The notes under the pieces are model-generated. The model had not been told where the DNA came from, searched no databases, and saw only the letters and a list, made by a program, of their open reading frames with translations. Shown here one piece after another: positions 10,501-21,865 of a DNA stretch of 64,000 nucleotides. Location of the stretch: positions 308,760 through 372,759 of the forward strand of contig NW_023365716.1 of assembly GCF_000003815.2 (NCBI RefSeq), written 5' to 3'. Both the position numbers and the translations under genes were made by a program. Positions within the stretch are counted from its first letter, which is position 1. Each line of letters starts with the position of its first letter. Origin of the DNA: Branchiostoma floridae. Lineage: Eukaryota > Chordata > Leptocardii > Amphioxiformes > Branchiostomatidae.

Positions 10501-13472
10501 AGGCCGTTAGTTTACGTTCTTACCGCGCTAGTCACATTGAGATCAGCTCCGTTCTTGATGAGCAGTTCCAAAACCTTGTCATGACCTGTCCAACACGCGT
10601 AATGCAGACCTGTCCATCCGTCCTGTAACACAGCAGTAAAAGCAATGCTTATATCAAAAGGTCTGGTCATATCTGGAAACCTTTAATATTAGACTTTTTG
10701 GACCTACCACAAACCCTCATTTTATAGTTCATACAGCCGGAATGTGATAACCCTCATGGGTATATTATAATTGATTACGAAACCACAATTGAAATAAGTA
10801 ATACTGTCATAACGTTATATGCTTGGTTGGTAAGAATTGTAATGACTTCCTCTACATGCTTCATGCAGAATCGTGTCTTCGCTTTGTAACAGAACAGTTA
10901 AATAATAATAAAGCATTGTCAACAAGAAATGTCTGATCATGAGCGGATACCTTGTAATATCACATGGTCAGGTTGTGTGGATCGATCACAAACCACAATG
11001 TCTGTCGGTTATACAGTCATAACGACATAAGCATGGTTAATGAAGACGGAGGCCGTGTAATAACAATCGGTCAATGATGAAGACTTGAAGCAATGAAGGC
11101 GAAGGATTCGGTTATTATCATAACATAACAGGATTCGGTTATTATCATAACATAACAGGAGGTTCAACTTTATTAAAATGCACGTTTTAATCTTTTACAA
11201 TGAAATGAAAATATTCCTAAAATGAAGTTTCTATCTTAAAGCTTTATCTAATGACGTGCCTTGCCTCAGCTCACTTTTTGTGTCTTCTTGAATTAGCTAT
11301 ATAAAAGATAACGTCAATGACCCGTTTTTGACTTGACGTTTGCAGTGACCTAACACCTGCTCAGTGATCTATAACCACCCAGGGAGCGAAGGCGTTTTGA
11401 CACCGTAACCGCTTCGGGCGGGTCATTAACCTTTAATCAATTTAATTAATCTGTAGTTTTGTTATAGGCCTTTAGTTTACATTCTTACCGCTTTAGTCAC
11501 ATTGAGGTCAGCTCCGTTCTTGATGAGCAGCTCCACAATCTCGTCATGACCTCCTTCACACGCGTAATGCAGACCTGTCCATCCTCGCTGTAACACAACA
11601 GTTAAAGCAATACTTAAATCAAAGGTCTGGTCATAGCAATACTTAAATCAAAGGTCTGGTCATAAGAGGATACCTTGTAATATCAGACTTTTTGGACCAA
11701 CCACAAACCCTCATTTTTATAGTTCGCACAGCCAGAATGTCATAACCATGATGTGTATACAATGATTGATTAGGAAACCACAATTTAGATAAGTTATACA
11801 GTCATAGTGTTATATGCTTGGTTGTTAAGAATTATGATGACTTCCCCTACACGCTTCAAGCAGAATTGTGTAGTCGCTCTGTAACACAACAGTTAAATCA
11901 TTTCAAACAAGAAAGTTCTGATCATGAGCGGATACCTTGTAATATCACATGGTCAGGTTGTGTTGATCGATCACAAACCACAATGTCTATTGTTTATACA
12001 GTCATAACGCCATAAGCATGGTTAATGAAGACGGAGGCCTTGTATCAACCAATAATGGGTCAACAATGCAGACTTGATTCAATGAAGGCGAAGGATTCGT
12101 TTATTATCATAACATAACAGGAATGTCTACTTTATCAAAATGCACGTTTGAATCATTTACAATGAAATGAAAACATTCTTAAGATGAAGTTTCTATCTTT
12201 ACCTAAAGACGTGCTTTGCCATAGCTCCCTTCATGTCCTCTCCTTGAATTAGCTATTTAATAACATTAAAGCAAATGACCCGTTTTTCCACCGGCGTTTG
12301 CAGTGACCTTACATCTGCTCAGTGATCTATAACCACCCAGGGAGCGAAGGCGTTTCGACACCGTAACCGTTTCAGGCGGGTCATTAACCTTTAATTAATT
12401 TGATTAATCTGTAGTCTTGTTATAGGCCGTTAATTTACGTTCTTACCCGGTTAGTCACATTGATATCAGCTCCATTCTTGATGAGCATCTCCACAACCTT
12501 GTCAAAACCTCTCCAACACGCTTTATGCAGACCTGTGTCTCCCTCTCCCTATAACACAACAGTTAAATCAATGCTTAAATCAAAGGTCTGGTCATAAGCA
12601 GATACCTTGTAATATCAGACTTTTTGAACCAACCACAGACCCTCATGTTTATAGTTCATACAGCCAGAATGTCATAACCCTGATGGGTATACAATGATTG
12701 ATCACAAAACCACAATTTCAAGTTATACAGTCATGACATTATATGTATGTGCTTGGTTGTTAAGAATTACAATGACCTCCCCTACACGCTTCATGCAGAA
12801 TTGTGTCTTCGCTGTGTAACACAACAGTTAAAGCATTGTCAACAAGAAATATCTGATCATGAGCGGATACCTTGTAATATCACATGGTCAGGTTGTGTGG
12901 ATCGATCACAAACCACAATGTCTATCAGTTATACTGTCATAACATCATAAGCATGGTTAATGAAGACGGAAGCCGTGTATCAATCAATAATGGATCAATA
13001 ATGCAAACTTGAATCAATGAAGGCGAAGGATTCGGTTATTATCATTAGATGACAGGAGGGTCTACTTTATTAAAATACACGTTAAAATCATTTACAATGA
13101 ATTGGGAATATTCTTAAGGCGAAATTTCTATCTTCATGTAAAAACTGGCCTCAGCTCACTTTTTGTGTCTTCTTAAATTAGCTATATAAACAATAACGTC
13201 AATGACCCGTTTTTTACTTGACGTTTGTAGTGACCTAACAGCCGCTCAGTTACCTATAACCACCCAGGGAGCGAAGGCGTTTTGACACAGTAACCGCTTC
13301 AAACGGGTGATTAACTTTTAATTAATTCAATTAATCTGCGGTTTTGTTATAGGCTGTTAGTTTACATTCCTACCACGTTAGTCACATTGATATCAGCACC
13401 GTTCTTGATGAGCAGCTCCACAACCTTGTCATAACCTCCTCTACACGCGTAATGCAGACCTGTCCATCCGTC
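4264..13472 (-). CDS. ROCO-family protein, ankyrin-Roc-COR-CARD, copy 1 (N-terminus missing)
   Basis: The gene runs on the minus strand. In transcription order the exons are 13374-13472, 12447-12548, 11489-11587, 10524-10622, 9593-9691 and 8661-8759 (ankyrin); 8347-8409; 7455-7589 and 7029-~7239 (Roc); 6772-6880; 6450-6613; 6000-6188; 4966-5761 (COR); 4264-4556 (CARD and stop). Splice phases agree at all joins except the acceptor of the exon ending near 7239, where the obvious AG gives 211 bases instead of 210. An alternative AG three codons inside restores the frame. ROCO proteins are GTPase scaffolds that dimerise through COR; DAPK1 has ankyrin-Roc-COR-Death, and here a CARD replaces the Death domain. 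The 5' part is absent: the ankyrin array stops at the 13828 junction with a 10-kb inverted-repeat block. It may be a headless pseudogene, a short isoform or an assembly break. No in-frame stops were seen in the listed exons. Confidence 0.85.
4692..4767 (-). repeat. Nested perfect hairpin in ROCO copy 1 intron
   Basis: Arms TAGTTATTTTATGAATGCA (4692-4710) and its exact reverse complement (4749-4767) enclose a second perfect hairpin, CCCGTTAA (4719-4726) with TTAACGGG (4733-4740). The corresponding intron in copy 2 lacks it. It may be a miniature foldback insertion or a transcribed hairpin. Confidence 0.7.
4966..6188 (-). CDS. COR domain exons (ROCO copy 1)
   Basis: Exon 6000-6188 ends in SSYLHDEGE and joins in frame to exon 4966-5761, which starts IIYLHREADSSVVLDPQWLF. 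This GEIIYL...VVLDPQWL junction is the hallmark of the C-terminal-of-Roc domain. The exon continues through LPSLLQQEIEEAAW and ends at a phase-1 donor before the CARD exon. COR mediates dimerisation of ROCO proteins. By eye there are about 40 amino-acid differences in roughly 245 residues against copy 2, far more than in the CARD. Confidence 0.85.
6450..7589 (-). CDS. Roc GTPase domain exons (ROCO copy 1)
   Basis: Exon 7455-7589 carries the P-loop GDGQVGKTS (G1). Exon 7029-~7239 carries TPGVHV (G2 region) and HDFAGQ (G3, the Roc equivalent of DxxG). Exon 6772-6880 carries IASHADK (G4-like, in place of NKxD). Exon 6450-6613 (ALVEHYRKLFQESLIVSS) continues the domain. These are the nucleotide-binding motifs of a Ras-of-complex domain, so nucleotide binding is predicted to be intact. 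Copy 2 has all the same motifs. Confidence 0.88.
7795..8225 (+). mobile_element. Penelope-like retroelement 3' fragment
   Basis: One frame (about 7937-8083) reads SSGHSVSLDKVKILDIEPDF then ARGIKALQPSLNRD before a stop. This resembles the segment after the GIY-YIG domain in Penelope-like elements (GHS...W..V.IL..E..F..RG.KEA..I....PSLNRD). The stretch is absent from the orthologous intron in copy 2 (around 56840-56880), so it arrived after the duplication or was lost there. Family assignment is by remembered motif only. Confidence 0.5.
8661..13472 (-). CDS. Six ankyrin-repeat exons, one repeat per exon (ROCO copy 1)
   Basis: Each exon is 99 bases (102 for 12447-12548), starts and ends in phase 0, and encodes one 33-residue ankyrin repeat. 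The pattern is xGxTGLHyACxxGHDKVVELLIKNGADLNVTN. Typical ankyrin positions (TGLHYA, VVELLIKNGAD) are intact in all six. The variable positions lie in the first five residues and around residues 10-14. The exons recur every 927-965 bases and their introns are homologous, so the array grew by duplication of exon plus intron. Ankyrin repeats bind protein partners. The short exon 8347-8409 (NKRPVDVAAGLGRDTQLLLE) looks like a degenerate final repeat linking to the GTPase domain. Confidence 0.88.
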
Positions 13473-13828
13473 CTGTAACACAACAGTTAAAACAATGCTT
13501 GAATCAAAGGTATTGTCATAAGCGGATATCTTGTAATGTCAGACTTTTTGGACCAACCACATACACTCATTTTTATAGTTTATACAGCCAGAATGTCATA
13601 ACCCTGATGGATATATAATGATTGATTACGAAACCACAATTTAAATAAGTTATACAGTCATAACGTTATAAGCTTGGTTGTTAAGAATTGTAATGACCTA
13701 CCTACACGCTTCATGCAGAATTGTGTCTTCGCTTTGTAACACAACGGTTAGATCATTGAAAACAAGAAAGTTCTGATCATGAGCGGATACCTTGTAATAT
13801 CACATGGTCAGGTTGTGTGGATCGATCA
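8760..13828 (-). repeat. ~0.93-kb tandem repeat of ankyrin exon plus intron
   Basis: Starts of successive units lie at 8661, 9593, 10524, 11489, 12447 and 13374. Every intron repeats the same landmarks: CATAAGCGGATACCTTGTAA, a second GATCATGAGCGGATACCTTG, GTGTGGATCGATCACAAACC, ATGAAGGCGAAGGATTCGG, and a segment bounded by AATGACCCG and CGGGTCATT around ATAACCACCCAGGGAGCGAA. Each intron also holds a decayed partial ankyrin exon (for example 8985-9030), so the unit is really a dimer. The same unit builds the copy-2 array (58736-63840). Confidence 0.85.
8985..9030 (-). pseudogene. Decayed ankyrin half-exon inside the repeat unit
   Basis: On the minus strand this reads EDTILLEACRGSYYNS and then a stop, aligning with GDTGLHEACREGHDKV of the functional exons. 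The same relic occurs once in each unit (for example near 9930, 10860, 11855, 12785, 13715, 59070, 60020 and 63510) as EDTILHEACRGGH or close variants. The flanks (TGTAACACAACAGTTAAAGC upstream and GAGCGGATACCTTG downstream) also match those of real exons. This shows a two-exon ancestral unit in which one exon decayed before amplification. Confidence 0.75.
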
Positions 13829-13984
13829 ACAGCCTCCAGTTTAATTCTGCTGTTCCAGTTTAATTCCTGACAGACCTCCCATATCTCAGCAACTATATAC
13901 CGAGATGGGCTGATATCACGTAGTATAGGTAAAAATGATGTAAGAAATACGTAGCCGCCATTGATGACCCCCTGGGGATTAGTC

Positions 13985-14135
13985 CAGTTATGCATAATTA
14001 TGCATAATTATGCATAATTATGCATAACCCTTCTTAGAGTTATGCATAATTATGCATAATTATGCATAAGGTTTCTTGGGGTTATGCATAATTATGCATT
14101 ATTCTTCTCAGGTTTATGCATAATTATGCATAATA
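13985..14135. repeat. TTATGCATAA palindromic array (left arm)
   Basis: Groups of two to four overlapping TTATGCATAATTATGCATAA palindromes are separated by CCCTTCTTAGAG, GGTTTCTTGGGG and TCTTCTCAGG spacers. The inverted counterpart is at 23608-23743. The self-complementary 8-mer ATGCATAA/TTATGCAT resembles an octamer-type (POU) binding site, which may be coincidental. Confidence 0.8.
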
Positions 14136-14639
14136 GTTTTTATTGCATGATAGTAGTAAAGTGTACAGCGTTTCCAATGGTGATTATGCTTCACTATGTT
14201 AACCATGATTCATTTACCGGTAGCTTTGCTGTCGTCATGTATGGTCTAGTGTAGAGGTACCGTAGGTTCTGGAGGACCTTTGTTATAATCTACAAGCAGG
14301 TCTTGCGCTGGCATTGATAGTATCATAAGTTTGGGAAAGAGTTTAGCAGTTATCTACAAGTTATTTCTAAAACAAATCTTTATCAATTAATCAGTAACTG
14401 TTAAGCTATGTCAAACTATCAAGTTTTCATTTAACAGGCAACACTCTAAATATGGAAAACACCCTAAACCCAGAAACATGATTATTAATGGTATAGTTTA
14501 AGAAGGATGTTTTTTGTTTCAGAATACAACATATACTACATGATGACAATTACATCTATATTTAGGTAACATCGCAGGCCCCGTGGGACTAAATCAGTTC
14601 TTCAGATTTCTGCATTTGACTGTAGAATTACGAACAGAA

Positions 14640-14770
14640 GTCTGACTACCGAAGTCTGCAATAAACCACATGCAGAATTCTGCAAACCTCATGCAGAATT
14701 CTACAGCCAGGCAGAATTGTGCAACACATATGTAGAAATCTGCAACTTACATGCAGAATTCTCCATCAAA
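14640..14770 (+). repeat. Short tandem CATGCAGAATTCTGCAA-like repeats
   Basis: Units resembling CATGCAGAATTCTGCAA recur about six times with variation, each a partial palindrome around GAATTC. They lie inside the 10-kb inverted-repeat block. No coding potential is seen. Confidence 0.55.
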
Positions 14771-15359
14771 GTACAAAATATGAAATAATATGCTATGCTA
14801 CAGTTAATTGTCATGGTATTAGAGAGTAGACCTACACTCACTCACTCAGGTCATTAGGTTGGTAAGTCACTGAAAGAGGCTTGTTTTCTTCACAACCTTA
14901 ATACTTTATTTACACGAACATTTCTGTGACCGTCTGTGACAATCAGGGTAATTCTGACTGGTTCACTTGTACTACAGCACTAGGTGTCACTACTTACAGT
15001 TACAGATGCAGTCACAAACGTATTTACATACATTGTATCTACAGTAACTGCTTTATGCACATTTTTACAATGCAGTCGAGTGTAACACATACTAGTACAC
15101 AACAGCTGTCAATTAACTGTAATAGCTGTGTACCAGTTCACATCTAGTTCTTAAGAATGCAGCCATACCCGATAACTGCAGAGAGCAGTACCATGTAACT
15201 TACTAATTGTAAGGCCTACGTCACATTTCCTACCCGGGGCCCGGCCGGGCTGTTTGCGGAAAAGAAAAATTTAAGTTTATGCCAACTTTTCTCTCCGTTG
15301 CTTGGGGATCGTTTTAACTGACTGTGCAGAATTTTTTTTAAAGTGTGTTGTAGCGATGG

Positions 15360-17525
15360 GGCAGGGGTAACTTTGTAACCAAATTATATAATTACTCAGA
15401 GCAAGAACATGGGGGATCCACTCCAAGGCTTACAATGCTATATAGGGCTTATTCAATCACGTGATCCTCCCCCTAGCAACTAATCGGACGCCATAGCAAT
15501 GAGCGAAGTCGGCCATTTTGGTGTACCACAGTCCGCCCGCCTGCAGTGGGGCCCTATGCAACTCTCCGTAAAAATTGTAAATATTTCCCAAGCATTGTGA
15601 TGTACAATTTCCCTTCAAAACATTTAGTTTCATAATCACTGAGTGCTTTCTTCTGCCGTGGGATGTTGGTTCTGCACTGGTAAAGCGCACACAAATTGGG
15701 TAACAGTAAGATTTGTTTCGCGATTTTCTCGTCAAAACCGCGCGGTAATGAACATACAAAGGGAAATTCCAAAACACTACTGTGATCAGTCGGAAGCAAA
15801 ACTAGATTTCTGCAATACGTAGAGCGGATCTAACCAGTTGGACTGTACATGTGATAATCAATGTTCACGTGTGTAGTAGACATTTTGTATCTGGACATTC
15901 AAGCAAACGATAGGCTAGTTTCAATGTCCACGGGTACCCATTTCCGGTGATACTGACCTACAATCCACTCTAGAAGCAGGAACCTAAAAGAAAGACAGAC
16001 AAACACTGAAACAGCAGAGTCCATAAACAACAGGAAGAGCATGTCCCCTAGTTCTTTGATGAATTTCCATGAAACAAAAACAAGAGTAGTCTAGTACAAG
16101 ATGCAGCATTGCTTACTGTGTGTAAACAAAAACTGTGGCACTCAAAATGGTCCCGTCTTGACACAGGACTGGTCCTCACGGTGATAGTCCAACTTTAGAA
16201 TGTCAGGGCGAACTTTCCAGATGACAACGCACTTTCTATCAACTAAAATCTCATCCTACACTCTGTATTTGTCCAGGTACTAAGTTGTCACAAGGACTTT
16301 TCAACAAGTTGTTGTAAGTCCTGTACGCTTTGAACTGAGTGTGCAGAAAGTCATTCACAGAACCAAATACTCCAAACTAAGACAAGATGAATGGACTCCG
16401 CTGTCACTGTTGCCATACTCGTAAAGTGACTCACTGGATTTCTGCAAAATGTCCCTCAATGATGAAATATGGATAATTTCCAACCAATTTGTGTAGCGAA
16501 AATATGAAGTGAGGTTGGAGGCTCTTTGTATAGTCAAACAGCGGGCAAACAACTTCACTTTTCTCAGATTTAGAGACCTTCAGATACCAAGGAACTCTGC
16601 TGTAGTGATGGTACACCAAAATGGCCGCGCTCAGAGGGAAGGGGTGATGACGTCACGTGAATAAGCCCTATAGCTAGATGAAAAAATGTATCATCTTAAT
16701 TATGATGTGCATTGTACATGTATAAATCTAAAGCAGGGGAGTGTCACATGCCTAAAGCCAGTACTCAAAATCCTTTTTTCAGCCTTGTTGCCTAGGCTAC
16801 AACCTGAGTCAAAAGCCAGGTTGCGCCATCAACATTTCAGGTTGCCCCACTTCTAAGTTTTTATTTTCCTCAAATCAGCTACTTAATATATCCGTTATTT
16901 TTTCTTCCAGTTACATGTACCTTCTTAATTTTTTATCTTATAAAGAAATAAAACAAAGGCTTATGCACAAAGGTTGGGTAAAACTGCAAAATTTCAGGCT
17001 GCGCACTGTGCTACCTCTGTCACAGAATCAGGCTGCGCCAAGCAAAGAAAGTGGTTGCATTTGCAAGTGTGCAAGTTACCGACCACTGCTAAAGCAGAGG
17101 TGTCTGCAGAATCTGACATTACAGTGTGTCCTGATACTTTATAGCATAAAAGTAATTTAAACTTATCTGGAGGAAATTTAACACACTTACAAAAGTGCCA
17201 ACTTATACTTTTCTATTCGCTTCTAGCAATAAAGTGCTGTTTTTTTATGCAGTTGGGAGATAGATTTGGTTGTACACATCCCTTTTTTCTTATTGCCTTT
17301 ATACTTGTTAAGTTATATGTGTACACTCCACCCAGAAGGAGCAATGTCATGTCTGTGAATGGGGTGCAAAGATATACTTCCAGAGTAACCAATGAACTTT
17401 GTTTGATATTGCTACAGACTATTGGGGTTGCAGGTAATGCTCTGAGTTTAGTAGTTGGAGTGGATCCCCCATGTTCTTGCTCTGTGCAATCAAAGTTACT
17501 CGGTTACAAAATTGGAACATGTAGT
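15360..17525. repeat. Nested inverted repeat around a smaller DNA element
   Basis: The sequence AGAGCAAGAACATGGGGGAT with CCACTCCAA near 15400-15426 recurs inverted near 17455-17490, as does the adjoining GTAACC..ATTACTC region. The pair encloses the 15441-16672 element and about 0.8 kb of other sequence. No coding function is seen between. Confidence 0.55.
15441..16672. mobile_element. Non-autonomous DNA transposon, TATAGGGCTTATTCA termini
   Basis: Left end TATAGGGCTTATTCA (15441-15455) is matched by inverted TGAATAAGCCCTATA (16658-16672); CACGTGA and GGCCATTTTGGTGTACCA also recur inverted just inside. GCTA flanks both ends (15437-15440, 16673-16676), which may be a 4-bp target duplication; a TA duplication is the alternative. 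The interior has no recognisable transposase. Confidence 0.7.
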
Positions 17526-17819
17526 TGGTAGGACATGTCTAAATAAGGTTTCTGAACTGTAGAAACACCAAGTCTGGCCTGAGATCTGGAGAGGGCAATA
17601 GTACCACCCAGTAGTCAAACCTCCTTGGCTTGAGGATTGATTAGTCATGGCTCCACCCACCTGGTTACTGGTCCTCACTGGGGTTACCCACTTAGGGCTT
17701 GTCACAACAAGGTTCAGCCAATACCAGACCCTCCTATTTACAATTGTTGTTGGAAAATAAAGAAAGTAATGATGGTGCCTATGATATTGCTCATATAAAG
17801 TCATTGAAAACTGATAGTT

Positions 17820-17935
17820 TGGTAGGGCAACACATAAGATGGATAAAATATTATTATGTACATGTAACTAGGAAGTCAAGAACAGTCTTTGTCTTCCTAC
17901 TTAGTTATTTAATCCATCTTATGTGTCTTAATCTA
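17820..17935. repeat. Imperfect hairpin
   Basis: ACACATAAGATGGAT near 17830 pairs with ATCCATCTTATGTGT near 17911, and AACTAGGAAGTCAAGA pairs with TCTTCCTACTTAGTT, giving a stem of about 50 bases. It is probably a small foldback element. Confidence 0.55.
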
Positions 17936-18825
17936 ACTGTTGGTGCCTAGAAAAATCATTTTGGAGTTGACTAATTAGAGAGGATCAGAATCAGGCATTC
18001 TGTCCACAATTGTGTGCTACACCAGCAGCCCAGAAACCACTAGGGAACTATGGGTTCCAGCCTGTGCCAGAGGGTAAGGGGTCAACGGAGTATCACCTTT
18101 CCTTCTGTGCCTATTGGAAACATCAATGAGACTTAAAGACTACAGAGTCCTATTTTGCACAATTAGTTGAATCTTCCTTTTCTTTTTCAAATGTTTAATT
18201 TAGACACCTTACCAAGTCAATAAATACTACATGATTGTGATAATTACCTAGAGATTTGATAATGAGTAGTGTAGAGTAGAGTAGAGTTTTTCTGTCACTG
18301 GTAGGAACTTCTCATTAACCTTAGAACACATGGACTCAAAAGGGTGGTGATCTCTTGGTGACACTGTGGTCCTTATCCATTAATCTCCAAGCAGATGTAA
18401 GTGGCTCTGTTTTCATTGTTTTAGTTTTTTTTACAAGTAAAGCACGTAAGCAATATCTTTTAAGTATGGTATTTATTCCTGGTTTAACTCTTCCTAAGTA
18501 GGAAAAATTAAGAAGTGCAGAATCTTATAGAAAGGAGTATTACATGTTGCAAATTAAAATACTTCTCAAAAGATTGTCAAAATACTGAGTTGAGTCTGAT
18601 CTTACATCTACTCGAAGATTGGAAGGGGCAGCCTTCCATGAGGGCACCTACCTGGGAACCTTAACTAAGGCAATAGAGACTGATGCCCTTTTCATACAAT
18701 TTTAGAAAGCTATAATGCCCTCAACCAACTGGCCCTCAACATAGTGCCAGTCAGCATGGGCAGGGAGGGTAGGAGAGATTTGAACAGAAACATATGACTC
18801 TGTTGAATTTTGATTATCTATCTCT

Positions 18826-18930
18826 ACATTAAAAAAAAAAAAAAACTCAGATTCTTGTATTTTCCAGACAAAATTTAGACAACTACTAGTAATTGCTTTA
18901 TGAAAATAGAATCTGAGTTTTTTTTGTTTT
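18826..18930. repeat. A/T-flanked hairpin
   Basis: AAAAAACTCAGATTC with TGTATTTT near 18835-18862 pairs with AAAATAGAATCTGAGTTTTTT near 18904-18925. The loop is about 45 bases. It looks like a miniature inverted-repeat insertion. Confidence 0.55.
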
Positions 18931-19164
18931 TGTTTTTAAATATGATACAGATAGAATGGTATGGCCACTTTCCCTGGCCTTCTCTCCCCTGTAATTTGAG
19001 CATTCTCAGGAATGCATCTCTTAAGTTGAAATTTCACGGGTGGCTGCAGCCAAGGTTTCTTGGGGTTTTCAGCTGACCCCAGTGACGTGGCCCTGTTGTT
19101 TCTGTAGGAGGACCTCTGAAGGGGACTGATAGGTATGAGATTTGGGGCAAAAACAGACATCAAA

Positions 19165-19405
19165 CATGTATTATAATATCACTTTTCAAGACTGTGATGC
19201 CCAGCAGTATGCTGGTGAGACAGAAAAGGCTTTTAAAAAGAGGCTCACTGAGCACTAGAGAGACATGCAAGCAACCCCCACACCATGGCATGACAACACC
19301 ACCCAGAACAAAATATCACCATCCTCACATGTCAGCCAAGAGCAGATGGTCTCAGTGTGAGTGTAGGGTACCAGATGCAGTACATACAAACAATGTATCA
19401 GTCTG
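19165..19405 (+). mobile_element. Penelope-like GIY-YIG endonuclease remnant
   Basis: The frame from about 19171 reads ITFQDCDAQQYAGETEKAFK then KRLTEH and a stop. It resembles the core of the GIY-YIG domain at the end of Penelope-like retroelements (C..C...Y.GET.R....RL.EH). The TAG directly after the conserved histidine, and the lack of a reverse transcriptase nearby, mark it as a dead fragment. Confidence 0.5.
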
Positions 19406-21439
19406 ATCTACAGATCCCACTCCCCAGTCTGCAACACCTCATGAAAATGACAACACTGGTCTCTGAAGATCTTTAGGTTCAAGTGTCATTTTAGGAACTG
19501 GGAAAAACTTTCATAATTAATGGAGAAATGACAGCTTGAAAAAAAATTGGGATTAGGTGCACTTGTGAACCCAACCTAAAATTTTAAACTAAAAAAAAAT
19601 TGGGATGCACCACATAAATAGTAGAATGCCCGAAAAACCTACTCAGACTTCATTCTGTTCATTTAATTTTTTATACTCGTGCTTAATTTGTTCATAAAAA
19701 ACATTAGTAAGAAAACTGGAAAGGAATAATTCACAAAATGTTTTTTAGCCAACTTAAGTTATAAAAAAACAAGCAGAAAAGTGTCAATGTAATATCATTG
19801 GAAAATTGAAATTATAATACAATTTCTGCATGTTGTCCAAAAATGCTAAGATATATTACTAAAACAATGGTGGAGTTAACTTGCAGCATTGATAACTTCG
19901 ATAAACCCTAATGGTTCAAATTCTTGATATGGCAGACATTTAATTTTCTTTCTAACAGTTTAGAAGAATATGCTGCATACCAGTATATGTTGATATCTTT
20001 TCATTACGTAAACCTACGAAAAAATGGGTGCACAGTTCCAAATTTGGTGCACATGCACCCAGTACGTATTTCCAGCACTGAAGGATAAAAATCACAGTGT
20101 CTTCCAGCTCAGCATCTGCTTTCTGGTCTGAAATGGCCAAGTGAAAACCTGGGCAGGGTGCATGGTAGATCAATTATCTATGGTTTGGCTGGCCAAGGGT
20201 CACCACAGGGAGTGGTACAAAAACAATCTTGCAGGGTGTATCCCCCTTACCAAATTAGGATATGTACATTGAGATGGTGAAAAGTTGTTATCTGAAGGTT
20301 GTTGATTCAATACAATTGAAAAAAGTCATTGGCAACTTTGATTCATGAGTAGCAACTGTACACAAGTACATCATTCATTTGAATGTGTTTTGTAATTAGC
20401 CCTGTAAAATATTTCTGTTTCAACAACTTTACTTTTGATTGAAATGATTTTACAAAATTAACACTAAACAGGAATCGATAATAAGGACAGGGTTTCTGAA
20501 GGTAACAAACTTAAGAATGTTTCAATATCTAGCTTTAGTGAGACTTACATGTCTGCCCCTTCCCAGTGGTTTTCCCTTTGGGGAAAGCTTCCAGGTAGCT
20601 GTATCATTCTGATGCATACCAATACCTATAGTATTCAATATGTCCATTATGAAGCTCTGTTTTGAATCGATTAAGTCATAGTGCCTTCTCCACATGTAGA
20701 TTAATGAACAGTCTACTTTCAAATTTATATTTTAATGGCAAATTGCTTAATACTAGTACTTCTGTGAGCCCCCTTTAAAATGTTGATGGTGTAATGTTAA
20801 AAGTACAGAATAAAGTGTTTTCCTTTAAGCCCCCTTCACACGATAGCAAGAATCAGCCGGAATGCCGTAGGAATGAAAATTCTTTGCTATTCCTGACATA
20901 TTCCTGGCAATTTGTAGTGTGATCCAGACATCCTTACTGCATTCCAGCTATTTGTGCCCGTTCTTTTGGCTGGCCCGAAAGTTTTTGACATATTAAAAAC
21001 TGTGAAGGTGCATTCGAAGTGGAGAAATATCAAATGGCATTCAAAGTGGTTTCTAAGTGTATTCTAACTATTCTAACTGCAGTATGACCGCATTATGTGG
21101 CATTCCAACATTATTCGAAACATTCTTATCTCATTCGATGGAGAACTGAAATTGCAAGCCATTTTGAATCCTGTCCGAATGTGGCCGAATGTGGTTTCTT
21201 GCAATAGTTGTTTGGATCTTCAATGGTTCACTATATTGTTATAATTGGGTACATTGGACTAACAAGAAGACACTGCATTTGAAACTTTGTGTATTATAGT
21301 AAACTATACACCCCCAGTGAATCTGAAACATGTCCTAGTTTTCTCAAAGGGAAGTGTGGAATGGATCACTGATTTTTTTTAAACGAGTTTGCTCAGGCCA
21401 TTGACCACTTGTAGGCACCAAACTACATGTACGTTCACT

Positions 21440-21865
21440 GTAGCAGCATCTCTTCTCCCAAAGTCAGAAACATAGAGCTTTAGCGAGTTCGGCTCACTGA
21501 CTCAATAGGCGAAGCAGGGGCTACGAGGCTACTCCGGGAATACCAGGTACCGTAGTACCCATCTAGACAGAATAGTTTGATCCACTCACACTGGGAAGGT
21601 CCCCTACTCTTTTTGATAAGTGTGGGGGGTTGGTTCAGGCTCTTACTTGCCTGGGATATGGCTCTCCCCAAAGAAGGGACCTCCAGTTAACGTCCTATCC
21701 AAGGGACAGTTCTAGCCAAAGCTAGGTACTCATCTTTCACCTGAGTGAGGTGAGGAAAGTTGTGTTAAGTGTCTTTCCCAAGGGCACAAGATAAATGACA
21801 TGGCAGGTTTCGAACCCAGGACCTCTTTGCCTGAGCCCAAAGCGCTGCCGATTACACATGTGATC
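21440..21865 (-). mobile_element. tRNA-derived SINE (minus strand)
   Basis: The tRNA-like head lies at the high-coordinate end. On the minus strand it contains GGCAGCGCTTTGGGC and a B-box-like GGGTTCGAAACC. The body includes TTAACGTCCTATCC and TCTTTCCCAAGGGCACAAGA, shared with the SINE at 58225-58723, and the distal part (GCATCTCTTCTCCC, TGACTCAATAGGCGAAGCAG) recurs at 43950-44135. Confidence 0.6.

Noticed and set aside
15441-16672. A gene in the minus-strand frames at 15457-15799
   Set aside because: The frames lie inside a TIR-bounded element and have no recognisable domain or splice support.
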